Positions 42,179-50,275 of a DNA stretch of 64,000 nucleotides are shown in pieces. Numbering within the stretch: the first letter of the stretch is position 1; each line of letters begins with the position of its first letter. Both the position numbers and the translations under genes were made by a program. The DNA comes from Rhodoplanes sp046000175 (lineage in GTDB: Bacteria > Pseudomonadota > Alphaproteobacteria > Rhizobiales > Xanthobacteraceae): the NCBI RefSeq assembly GCF_046000175.1, contig NZ_JBEOMB010000012.1:3896-67895 (forward strand), read 5' to 3'. The notes beneath the pieces were generated by a model, which saw nothing but the letters and a program-made list of their open reading frames with translations, did no database searches and had not been told where the DNA came from.

Positions 42179-44188
42179 GTGTCTGCGACAAAGATCCTCT
42201 GGGGCCAAGTCCTCGTCGTCTCGCTGATCGTGCTCGCCGCGACCTGGGGCGCGACGCAGTGGACCGCCTGGCGGCTCGCCTATCAGCCCCAGCTCGGCCA
42301 GCCCTGGACCGAGGCTTTCGGTGTTCCGCTCTATCCACCGCCCGCATTCTTCCTGTGGTGGTTCCGGTTCGACGCCTATGCCCCGACGATCTTCCTCGAG
42401 GGCGCGGTCATGGCCTCCTCCGGCGGCTTCCTTGCGATCGCCATCGCGGTCGGGATGTCGGTGTGGCGCGCCCGTGAGGAGAAGGAGGCCGCGACTTACG
42501 GCTCGGCCCGGTGGGCGACCGAGCGTGAGGTTAGGACCGCCGGGCTGCTCGGCCCGAACGGCGTCGTGCTCGGCCGGCTCGGCCGCGCCTATCTGCGGCA
42601 CGACGGACCCGAGCATGTGCTCTGCTTCGCGCCGACCCGCTCCGGCAAGGGCGTCGGTCTCGTCGTGCCGACGCTCCTGACCTGGCCGGGCAGCGCCATC
42701 GTCCACGACATCAAGGGCGAGAATCTCCGACTCACCGCCGGATGGCGCGCGACCTTCGGTCGGGTCCACGTGTTCGACCCGACCAATGCGGCGAGCGCCG
42801 CCTACAACCCTCTGCTCGAAGTCCGACGTGGCGACGCCGAGGTGCGGGACGTGCAGAACGTCGCCGACATCCTGGTCGATCCGGAAGGCGCGCTCGCACG
42901 GCGGAACCACTGGGAGAAGACCAGCCACTCGCTCCTGGTCGGTGCGATCCTGCACGTCCTCTATGCCGAGCCCGACAAGACGCTGGCCGGGGTCGCCACC
43001 TTCCTGTCCGACCCGCGCCGCCCCATCGAGCTGACGTTGCGGGCCATGATGGTGACGCCGCATCTCGGGGACCGCCCGCATCCGGTGATCGCGTCGGCCG
43101 CCCGCGAGCTTCTAAACAAGAGCGAGAACGAGCGCTCGGGTGTGCTCTCGACCGCGATGAGCTTCCTCGGCCTCTACCGCGATCCGGTCGTCGCCGCGGT
43201 GACGTGCCGCTCCGATTGGCGGATCGCCGACCTCGTCGACGGCGAGTGCCCGGCGACCCTCTACCTCGTCGTGCCACCCTCCGACATCAGCCGGACCAAG
43301 CCGCTGGTGCGCCTCGTCCTCAATCAGATCGGTCGGCGGCTCACCGAGGAGCTCGACCCCAAGAGCCGCCGCCATCGGCTCCTCTTGATGCTCGACGAGT
43401 TCCCGGCGCTCGGCCGGCTCGACTTCTTCGAGTCGGCGCTCGCCTTCATGGCCGGCTACGGTCTCACCAGCTTCCTGATCGCCCAGTCGCTCAATCAGAT
43501 CGAGAAGGCCTACGGGCCGAACAACGCGATCCTCGACAACTGCCATGTCCGCATCGCGTTTGCGACCAACGACGAGCGGACCGCCCGGCGCGTCTCCGAC
43601 GCGCTCGGCCAGGCCACCGAGTTGCGCGCCATGAAGAACTATGCCGGCCATCGGCTCTCGCCCTGGCTCGGGCATCTCATGGTGAGCCGCCAGGAGACCG
43701 CCCGGGCTCTGCTCACCCCCGGCGAAGTCATGCAGCTGCCGGTCACCGACGAGCTCGTTCTCGTCGCCGGCCTGCCCCCGATCCGCGCCAAGAAGGCTCG
43801 CTACTACGAGGACAGACGCCTTACGGCGCGGCTGATGCCGCCCCCCTCGGCCTCGGCCGGGAAGGGCGGTCCCGGCGGCCGACCCCGAGCACAGGCCGAC
43901 GACTGGACGGGCTCCCGTGACCCGATCCCGCTGTCTCCTGTCGCGAACGGTTCGGCCGCCGGGTCTCTCACCCGAGCGAGCGATCCGGACAATGCCGGCA
44001 TCCGCCGCGAGCCGGAGCTGCCCGAGCACGAGGCGATCGTCCCCGAGACGCCGCCAGCGAGACGCGAGTTCGATCTGATCGACGACGACGTGGACGACGT
44101 CCCGCCGCCGACCGATGGACTCGGGCAACGCATGCGCGGAACCGCCCGGCAGGCCGCCATGGACCCGAACGACGGCATCGATCTCTGA
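42179..44188 (+). CDS. traG: TraG/VirD4-type conjugative coupling ATPase
   Basis: 669 residues from GTG 42179, with TTGAGGAACC correctly spaced. Two membrane segments lie near residues 8-25 and 70-95. Walker A is CFAPTRSGKGVGLVVPTLL (GKG-V type), Walker B is LLLMLDEFPALGRLDFFES, and the family box NQIGRRLTEELD is present. The C-terminal 110 residues are an acidic disordered tail. It couples the relaxosome to the mating pore. The CopG gene follows after 11 bases. Confidence 0.95.
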   Translation: MSATKILWGQVLVVSLIVLAATWGATQWTAWRLAYQPQLGQPWTEAFGVPLYPPPAFFLWWFRFDAYAPTIFLEGAVMASSGGFLAIAIAVGMSVWRAREEKEAATYGSARWATEREVRTAGLLGPNGVVLGRLGRAYLRHDGPEHVLCFAPTRSGKGVGLVVPTLLTWPGSAIVHDIKGENLRLTAGWRATFGRVHVFDPTNAASAAYNPLLEVRRGDAEVRDVQNVADILVDPEGALARRNHWEKTSHSLLVGAILHVLYAEPDKTLAGVATFLSDPRRPIELTLRAMMVTPHLGDRPHPVIASAARELLNKSENERSGVLSTAMSFLGLYRDPVVAAVTCRSDWRIADLVDGECPATLYLVVPPSDISRTKPLVRLVLNQIGRRLTEELDPKSRRHRLLLMLDEFPALGRLDFFESALAFMAGYGLTSFLIAQSLNQIEKAYGPNNAILDNCHVRIAFATNDERTARRVSDALGQATELRAMKNYAGHRLSPWLGHLMVSRQETARALLTPGEVMQLPVTDELVLVAGLPPIRAKKARYYEDRRLTARLMPPPSASAGKGGPGGRPRAQADDWTGSRDPIPLSPVANGSAAGSLTRASDPDNAGIRREPELPEHEAIVPETPPARREFDLIDDDVDDVPPPTDGLGQRMRGTARQAAMDPNDGIDL

Positions 44189-44199
44189 AGGAGCTTTGC

Positions 44200-44643
44200 A
44201 TGAAGACGCGCATGAACGTGTATTTCGAGGCGGAGCTCCTCCAGAAGGTCGCCGACCTCGCGGCCCGCCGGAACCTGTCGAAATCCCTGGTCGTCGAAGC
44301 CGCGGTCGCCTCGTTCCTGTCGCCCGACGCCGAGGACCGCCGCGAGGCCGCGTTCGCGCGGCGGCTCGATCGCATCAGTCGGCAGATCGAGCGGCTGACG
44401 CGCGATGTCGCGATCTCGAGCGAAGCCGTCGGTCTGTTCGTGCGGTTCTGGCTGATCGCCACCCCACCGATCCCCGACGCCGCCTGGACGGCCGCGAAGG
44501 CCACCGGCACCGAGCGCTATCAGGCCTTCCTCGACGCCCTCGGCCGCCGCGTCGCCAAGGGCCATAGCTTCATCCACGAGGTCTCGATCGAGGTCGAGGG
44601 GCAGGGGGCAACGCCGACACCCGAAATACCCGCCGACATGTAG
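44200..44643 (+). CDS. CopG/ribbon-helix-helix protein of the transfer operon (TraD-like)
   Basis: 147 residues from ATG 44200 with GGAGC upstream. An N-terminal ribbon-helix-helix is clear (MKTRMNVYFEAELLQKVADL, NLSKSLVVEAAVASFLSP). A coiled region and a hydrophobic stretch (AVGLFVRFWLIATPPIPDA) follow. In related ICEs this gene joins traG and trbB, and the protein helps the coupling ATPase or autoregulates. It is the last transfer gene in the window. Confidence 0.88.
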   Translation: MKTRMNVYFEAELLQKVADLAARRNLSKSLVVEAAVASFLSPDAEDRREAAFARRLDRISRQIERLTRDVAISSEAVGLFVRFWLIATPPIPDAAWTAAKATGTERYQAFLDALGRRVAKGHSFIHEVSIEVEGQGATPTPEIPADM

Positions 44644-44811
44644 GGCGACAATCGCCTGACGAATCTGGGACTCGGCCCAAGGTGGTTGGTTGAATGTGAA
44701 CTTCATAAGGTGATATTAACCTTCCACCCCCCTGATGTCCCCGACCATCCGCCAGCCCACCGCAATCCGGCCGCGCTCGTCTGATGAGGCGCCGTTCCTG
44801 CAGTGCGCGCT

Positions 44812-45200
44812 AGAGCGCCACGGTGCTCGCGACCGACAAGGCGACGCTGATTAGCACCCCACCCGGAAGCCCCAGCCGAGCAGATATGCGAGCGCGATGC
44901 CGAACAGGGTCGCGTCGGCGATCTGCACCAGGGCGCCCGGGACTGCAGCCGCCCGAACCGAATGGAGAATACAGTGAGAAGTGGAGTCCGACGCCGAACG
45001 TCACGAAGATGACGCCGAACTCGACGAACTCGGGAGCTTCTGGTCGGCGACGAAGCCCGGCGCAGAAGTGCCGAACATCGCGCCGGTGGATAAGTGACCT
45101 TCGATCGGCGGTGACCGCGGCTGCAGGAGCACCCGCGCGAAAAAGAACGCGGTCCGAGACCCGCGACGATCGTGGCGACGACAGAGGAGTGTCGTACAGG
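44812..45200 (-). pseudogene. decayed CPA2-type cation:proton antiporter (KefB-like), N-terminal part
   Basis: On the minus strand, pieces in three frames follow the start of KefB/YbaL-like proteins: SVVATIVAGLG, then PPIEGHLSTGAMFGTSAPGF with VADQKLP, then FVEFGVIFVTFGVGLHFSLY, then GLPGGVLISVALSVASTVAL and a stop. Several shifts and the absence of the remaining 400 or so residues show it is dead. It marks the junction between the transfer module and cargo block 2. Confidence 0.75.
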
Positions 45201-45300
45201 GGGCCTCCGCGCGGCTTCGACGCTGCGATGGCTCGAGCTTACCGGAGCGTCCCGTAATTGCCACGATGTGCGCGCGGGCAGCGGCGGCGCGCTCGCGGTC

Positions 45301-46356
45301 TCATTCGGCCGGTGGCGGCGCGACCACATCCGTCGACACACCGTGGATCGGCCGTCCGGTGTCCTCGAAGGCCGTGATGTTGGCGAGGGTCGTGGCGGCG
45401 ATCTCGCTCAGCGCCTCGCGGGTAAAGAACGCCTGGTGCCCGGTGATCAGGACGTTGGGAAAGGTGAGCAGGCGGGCGAAGACGTCGTCGCGGAGCACTT
45501 GGTCGGAGAGGTTCTCGAAGAACAGGTCGGCCTCCTCCTCGTAGACGTCGAGGGCGAGGCTCCCGAGAGTCCCGTCCTTGAGGGCCCGGATGACGGCGCG
45601 GGTATCGATGACGCCGCCGCGGCTGGTGTTGATCAGCATCAGGCCGCGCTTGGCACGCTCCAGAAGGGCGCTGTTCACGAAGTGCCAGGTGTCCGGCGTG
45701 AGCGGACAGTGCAGCGTCACCACGTCGCAGGCGGCGAACAGGTCCTCGCGCGGAACGTAGTGCGCCCCGAGCGCGACACAGGCCGGGTTCTCGGCGATGT
45801 CGTGGGCGAGCAGACGGCACCCGAACCCGGCGAGGATCCGCGCCACCGCCTCGCCGATCCGGCCGGTCCCGACGATCCCTACCTTCTTGCCGGCGAGGTC
45901 GAAGCCGAGCAGCCCGTCGAGCGCGAAGTTGCCTTCGCGCACGCGGTTGTAAGCGCGATGGATTTTACGGTTCAAGGCGAGCAGCAGGGCGACCGTGTGC
46001 TCGGCGATCGCCTGTGGCGAGTAGGCCGGCACCCGGCAGACCGTCAGGCCGAGCGCGGCAGCCGTGGCGAGGTCGACATTGTTGAAGCCTGCGCTACGCA
46101 ATGCGACGAGACGCACCCGGTGCGCCGCGAGAGCCTCGAGGGTCGCGCGGTCGAGCACGTCGTTCACGAAGGCGCAGACGGCGTCCGCTCCCGCGGCGAG
46201 CATGGCGGTTTCGGCCGAGAGGCGAGCATCGAACCAGATCAGGCGATGTCGCCGGTCCGGGTCGGCTGCCGCGAGGAAATGGCGATCATAGGGCTTGGTG
46301 CTGAACACGGCGACGATCACGATATGCTTCCGCTCGGTGCGCTCCGGTTGGACCAT
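45301..46356 (-). CDS. D-2-hydroxyacid dehydrogenase (D-lactate dehydrogenase type)
   Basis: 351 residues from ATG 46356. NAD-binding motif VGIVGTGRIGEAVARILAGF; the family signature GLMLINTSRGGVIDTRAVIR; catalytic Arg in LRSAGFNNVDL, Glu in DVYEEEADLFFENL and His in LITGHQAFFT. The start SMVQPERTERKHIVIVAVFS and SAGFNNVD match fermentative LdhA-type enzymes, which reduce pyruvate to D-lactate. It is divergent from the DUF1538 operon and next to stress genes, suggesting an anaerobic or energy-stress setting. Confidence 0.9.
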   Translation of the reverse strand: MVQPERTERKHIVIVAVFSTKPYDRHFLAAADPDRRHRLIWFDARLSAETAMLAAGADAVCAFVNDVLDRATLEALAAHRVRLVALRSAGFNNVDLATAAALGLTVCRVPAYSPQAIAEHTVALLLALNRKIHRAYNRVREGNFALDGLLGFDLAGKKVGIVGTGRIGEAVARILAGFGCRLLAHDIAENPACVALGAHYVPREDLFAACDVVTLHCPLTPDTWHFVNSALLERAKRGLMLINTSRGGVIDTRAVIRALKDGTLGSLALDVYEEEADLFFENLSDQVLRDDVFARLLTFPNVLITGHQAFFTREALSEIAATTLANITAFEDTGRPIHGVSTDVVAPPPAE

Positions 46357-46481
46357 GGATGCGATCTTGTCGACGCGATCGGGCGGTTTCGCGGCGCGCA
46401 TGCCGGCACGATCGGACCTGGCCCAGGAGGGCCGGTGCAGCTCGGTTGACCGTGTGCCGCGTGCGGCGATACCGTCGCCGC

Positions 46482-47177
46482 ATGATGACCCTCGTTCGCG
46501 ACAAGCTGCTCGAGGTGCTCAGAGCCGTCGGGCCGTTCATCGTCGTCGTGGTGGTGCTCCAGCTCGTGCTGGTGCAGGCGCCGACCGCGCTGTTCCTGCA
46601 GTTTCTCGCCGGATCGCTGCTCGCCGTCGTGGGCATGCTGCTGCTGTTCATGGGCATCGAGATCGGCATCCTGCCGATGGGCCGGTTCATCGGCGCAGCG
46701 CTGCCGCGGGAGGGCTCGCTGGCGCTGATTCTGGCGGTCGCCTTCGCGCTCGGCTTCGCCACCACGGTCGCCGAGCCGGACGTGCTGGTGCTGTCGCGGC
46801 AGATCGACGCGGCGTCCGACGGCGTCATCTCGCGGCTCGCCGTGCTGCTCGTCATCGCGACCGGGCTCGCCGTCTTCGCGGCGCTGGCGATGGCCCGCAT
46901 CGTCACCGGCTGGCCGATGAAGTACGCCCTGACGGTCGCCTACGGACTGATGCTCGCGCTGGCCCTCGTCGCCCCCGGCACCTTCGTGCCGCTCGCCTTC
47001 GACGGGGGCAGCGTGACGACCGGCATCCTCTCGGCTCCGGTGGTGATCGCGCTCGCCATCGGCCTCAGCTCGGTGCTGGCCGGCCGCTCCGCGGTATCGG
47101 ACGGGTTCGGGCTCCTCGGCTTCGCCTCGATCGGCCCGATCATCGCCGTCCTGATCATGGAGATCCTGCTGCCGTGA
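46482..47177 (+). CDS. DUF1538 membrane protein, first copy
   Basis: 231 residues from ATG 46482. About seven membrane segments; the conserved loop FATTVAEPDVLVLSRQID and FDGGSVTTGILSAPVVIALA are DUF1538 signatures. Full-length DUF1538 proteins contain two such halves fused; here they are two genes linked by GTGA. The family is thought to transport a small molecule and often has a PII-type regulator beside it, as here. Confidence 0.88.
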   Translation: MMTLVRDKLLEVLRAVGPFIVVVVVLQLVLVQAPTALFLQFLAGSLLAVVGMLLLFMGIEIGILPMGRFIGAALPREGSLALILAVAFALGFATTVAEPDVLVLSRQIDAASDGVISRLAVLLVIATGLAVFAALAMARIVTGWPMKYALTVAYGLMLALALVAPGTFVPLAFDGGSVTTGILSAPVVIALAIGLSSVLAGRSAVSDGFGLLGFASIGPIIAVLIMEILLP

Positions 47178-47935
47178 TCCCGCTTCTGATCGACGAGGTC
47201 GTCGCCGTCGCGGAGAGCGTCGCGGTCGCGGTGCTACCGCTCGGGGCCGTCTTCCTGATCCTCCAGGTGACGCTGCTCCGCCTGCCGCGCCGGCAGGTGA
47301 GCGACATCCTGAAAGGCACCGCGATCGCCGGCGTCGGCCTGTTCCTGTTCCTGCTCGGCATCGGCGTCGGCTTCCTGCCCTATGGCCGGGCGGTCGGCGA
47401 GGCGCTGGGGGCGCTCGACAGCATGTGGCTGGTCGTCGCGATCGCCGGCCTGCTCGGGTTCCTGGTCACCTGGGGCGAGCCGGCGGTCCGCATCCTGGCC
47501 GACCAGGTGGAGAGCGCGTCGAGCGGCGCGATCCGCGGCCGGATGGTGCTGATCGCGGTGTGCGTCGGGGTCGCCGCCTGGGTCGGGATCGGGATGCTGC
47601 GCATCACGCTCGGCATTCCGCTCCTCTGGCTGCTCGTGCCGGGCTATCTCGTGGTGCTCGTGCTGGTCTGGCTCGGCGACCGCGAGTTCGTCGCCGTGGC
47701 GGTCGACGCCGGGGGCGTCGCCACCGGGCCGCTCGCCAACTCGTTCCTGCTGGCGCTGGCGCTGGGGGCCGCGACGGCGGTCGGCGCCGACCCGGTGGTG
47801 CAGGGCTTCGGCTTCGTCGCGTTGATCGCCGTCGCGCCGATCATCTCGGTCGGCCTGCTCGGGCTGCTGGTCCGCGCGAGAACGGCCGAGAGACCGCCCG
47901 CGACGCCGCCGTCGCGGCGGCCCCTACCGGAGTGA
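47174..47935 (+). CDS. DUF1538 membrane protein, second copy
   Basis: 253 residues from GTG 47174, overlapping the stop of the first copy. Seven or so membrane segments. LGFLVTWGEPAVRILADQVE and VDAGGVATGPLANSFLLALA correspond to the loops of the first copy, showing a duplicated half-transporter. The two proteins probably form one complex. The C-terminus is Pro/Arg-rich. Confidence 0.88.
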   Translation: MIPLLIDEVVAVAESVAVAVLPLGAVFLILQVTLLRLPRRQVSDILKGTAIAGVGLFLFLLGIGVGFLPYGRAVGEALGALDSMWLVVAIAGLLGFLVTWGEPAVRILADQVESASSGAIRGRMVLIAVCVGVAAWVGIGMLRITLGIPLLWLLVPGYLVVLVLVWLGDREFVAVAVDAGGVATGPLANSFLLALALGAATAVGADPVVQGFGFVALIAVAPIISVGLLGLLVRARTAERPPATPPSRRPLPE

Positions 47936-47940
47936 CCACC

Positions 47941-48261
47941 ATGCACGACCGCTGCCTGATCGTGACCATCGTGCGGAAGGGATGGGGCGACGCGGTGCTG
48001 GAGGCCAGCATGGCGGCCGGCGCGCACGGCGGCACCATCGTGCTCGGCCGCGGCATCGGCCGCAACGAGCAGCTCCGGGTCTTCGGCATCCAGATCGAGC
48101 CCGAGAAGGAGATCGTCCTCACGCTCGTTCCGACCGAGATCAAGGCCGCCGTCCTCGACGCCATCGTGGCGGCGGCCGAGCTCGACGGTCCCGGGAAGGG
48201 CCTCGCCTTCGTCGTGCCCGTGCAGGATCTGGTCGGCGTCGCCCACCTCGTCGAAGAGTAA
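47941..48261 (+). CDS. PII-family signal protein
   Basis: 106 residues from ATG 47941, 5 bases after the second DUF1538 gene. The PII-like fold is visible: CLIVTIVRKGWGDAVLEASM at the N-terminus, GGTIVLGRGIGRNE in the T-loop place, IVLTLVPTEIKAAVLDAIVA and GKGLAFVVPVQDLVGVAHLV. The tyrosine of the uridylylation site is absent. It probably binds a nucleotide or metabolite and gates the DUF1538 pair. Confidence 0.88.
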   Translation: MHDRCLIVTIVRKGWGDAVLEASMAAGAHGGTIVLGRGIGRNEQLRVFGIQIEPEKEIVLTLVPTEIKAAVLDAIVAAAELDGPGKGLAFVVPVQDLVGVAHLVEE

Positions 48262-48421
48262 GGGGCCGCGACTCTCGCCCGACCTTTTGCCCGACGCGGC
48301 GCCTGCACTCCGCACTCACGATGTCCTGAACCGCGACGCATCGCCGCGTCTTGACCGGGATCAAGCGCGGCGGCCCGGCGTCGTCCAGCATCGCCAAATG
48401 ATCCGCCGCGAGGAGGATGCG

Positions 48422-49300
48422 ATGCGCCACGTCACGGTCGCGACCGACTTCTCCGCCCGCTCCCAGCGCGCCCTGCGTCGCGCCGGGCTGATCGCCCGGA
48501 CGACCGGCTGCGCCGTCACGCTCGTCCACGTCGTCGATGACGAGCAGCCGGACAGCCTGATCGCGGTCGAGCGCGACGAGGCGGTCCGGATCATGGCGGG
48601 GCTGACGGCGACCACGGCCGAGCTGCGCGACGTGCGGTGCGAGGCGCTGGTCGTCACCGGCGAGGCGTTCCAGGGCATCCTGCGCGCCGCCGAGTCGCGC
48701 GGCTCGGATCTGATCGTGATGGGACCGCATCGCCGGCAGCTCCTGCGCGACATCTTCGTCGGCACGACGGTGGAGCGCGTCATCCGCAGCGGGCCGTTCC
48801 CGGTGCTGATGGTGAATGGTCCGGTGGCCGGCCCACACGTCCGTCCCCTGGCGGCGATCGACCTGTCGGAGTCGTCGGTCCGCGCGGTCCGCACGGCGCT
48901 CGCCCTCGGGCTCGTCGCCGCGGACATGCTCGCCGTGGTCCATACCTTCACGGCGGCCGGGAAGGGCAAGCTGGCCGCTGTCGACGTTCCCGGCGCGGTG
49001 CTCGGCGACTACGTGGCGCGCGAGCGCGACCAGGTGCGCCGCGACCTGTCCGTCTTCCTCGAGGCGAGCCGCCTGACCGTCGTCGAGACCGCAGTGCATC
49101 TGGTCGAGGACGCGCCGTTCGATGCCATCGGTCGTGTCGCCGGCGAGCTCGGAGCCGATCTCGTCATCGTCGGCACGCACGGACGCGGCGCGCTCGCGCG
49201 GCTGCTGCTCGGCAGCGTCGCGGAAGCGGTGCTCCGCAGCCTCGATGTCGACGTCCTGGCCGTACCGCCGCTGCGCGCCTCGGAGGCGCCCGAAGAGTGA
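48422..49300 (+). CDS. tandem-domain universal stress protein
   Basis: 292 residues from ATG 48422 with AGGAGG six bases upstream. Two Usp domains: MRHVTVATDFSARSQRALRR ... SDLIVMGPHRRQLLRDIFVG (residues 1-140), and RPLAAIDLSESSVRAVRTAL ... ADLVIVGTHGRGALARLLLG (140-285). The second domain keeps the ATP-binding G-x2-G-x9-G pattern in GTHGRGALARLLLGS. Usp proteins help survival in energy limitation. Confidence 0.92.
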   Translation: MRHVTVATDFSARSQRALRRAGLIARTTGCAVTLVHVVDDEQPDSLIAVERDEAVRIMAGLTATTAELRDVRCEALVVTGEAFQGILRAAESRGSDLIVMGPHRRQLLRDIFVGTTVERVIRSGPFPVLMVNGPVAGPHVRPLAAIDLSESSVRAVRTALALGLVAADMLAVVHTFTAAGKGKLAAVDVPGAVLGDYVARERDQVRRDLSVFLEASRLTVVETAVHLVEDAPFDAIGRVAGELGADLVIVGTHGRGALARLLLGSVAEAVLRSLDVDVLAVPPLRASEAPEE

Positions 49301-49365
49301 CCGGCCCTACGCCATCACGCTCGTTCCGGCGGGGGCTGCCGGATCCCAACCATGACGGGTGTCCC

Positions 49366-50217
49366 ATGTGGTATCGCGAGATCCTGGCCTATGTCGGTAC
49401 CGGAGACGAGGCCGCGGGGCCGGCCAGCGTTGCGGTCGCAGTGGCGGCGCGCTTCGCCGCCCGCCTCCGCGCGGTGGTGATCGACGCCGATGTGGTCGAC
49501 TACACCGAGCTCGACCGGGCCGTGTTCGACAGCGAGCGTGAGCAGGCGATCGCCCGACTGGCGGAGCGACGGCGCGCCGGGCATGCGGCGGCCCGCCGGG
49601 CCGAGGAGGCGGTCCGGGCGGCCGCCGGGGCGTGCGAAGTCCCGCACGACGTGATGCTCCGTCACGGCACGCCCGAGGACGTGCCGGACCTCGTCGCCGA
49701 TCTGGCCCGCGTCCACGATCTCGTCGTCGTGCCGGCCGCCGACATGGTCGCCGGGCATGCGGCGCCGATCGTCGAGCAGGTGCTGTTCGGCTCCGGCCGT
49801 CCGCTCCTGCTGATCCCCCGGGACACGACCGCGGAGGGGCGTCTCGACGTCGTCTGCATCGCCTGGGACGGCAGCCGCGCGGCGACCCGCGCCGTGCACG
49901 ACGCGCTGCCGCTGCTCCGCCGCGCCCGCCGCGTCGAGATCGTCTCGATCACCGACGAGAAGCCGCTGGACCGCAGCCCGAGCGGCGACGACCTGGTGCG
50001 GCATCTCGCGGCACACGAGATCGCGGCGCGTCATCACGCGGTCGGGCTCGGCGGCCTGCCGGTCGGCGAGCAGCTGATGACCGAGGCCCTGCGCCTGGAG
50101 GGCGACCTGATGGTGATGGGCGCCTACGGGCACGCGCGGGTGCGGCAACTGGTGTTCGGCGGCGCCACCCGCTCGGTCTTGGCCGCCCCGTCGCTGCCTG
50201 TGCTGATGTCGTATTGA
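49366..50217 (+). CDS. tandem-domain universal stress protein
   Basis: 283 residues from ATG 49366. The first domain is degenerate (ILAYVGTGDEAAGPASVAVA) with ARVHDLVVVPAADM; the second has VVCIAWDGSRAATRAVHDAL, LMVMGAYGHARVRQLVFGGA and ends SVLAAPSLPVLMSY. This type, about 280 residues with a WDGS motif, is common in alphaproteobacteria. It follows the other Usp gene and precedes, convergently, the P-type ATPase gene. Confidence 0.9.
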   Translation: MWYREILAYVGTGDEAAGPASVAVAVAARFAARLRAVVIDADVVDYTELDRAVFDSEREQAIARLAERRRAGHAAARRAEEAVRAAAGACEVPHDVMLRHGTPEDVPDLVADLARVHDLVVVPAADMVAGHAAPIVEQVLFGSGRPLLLIPRDTTAEGRLDVVCIAWDGSRAATRAVHDALPLLRRARRVEIVSITDEKPLDRSPSGDDLVRHLAAHEIAARHHAVGLGGLPVGEQLMTEALRLEGDLMVMGAYGHARVRQLVFGGATRSVLAAPSLPVLMSY

Positions 50218-50275
50218 CGCGGCGCCGGCCGCGGTCGTCGCGTCGCGCTCGGTGCCCTGCCGGCCGCGCGCGGCC

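Noticed and set aside
44703..45341. 212-codon minus-strand frame
   Set aside because: Only short parts match the antiporter family, and other parts match in other frames; treated as a pseudogene.
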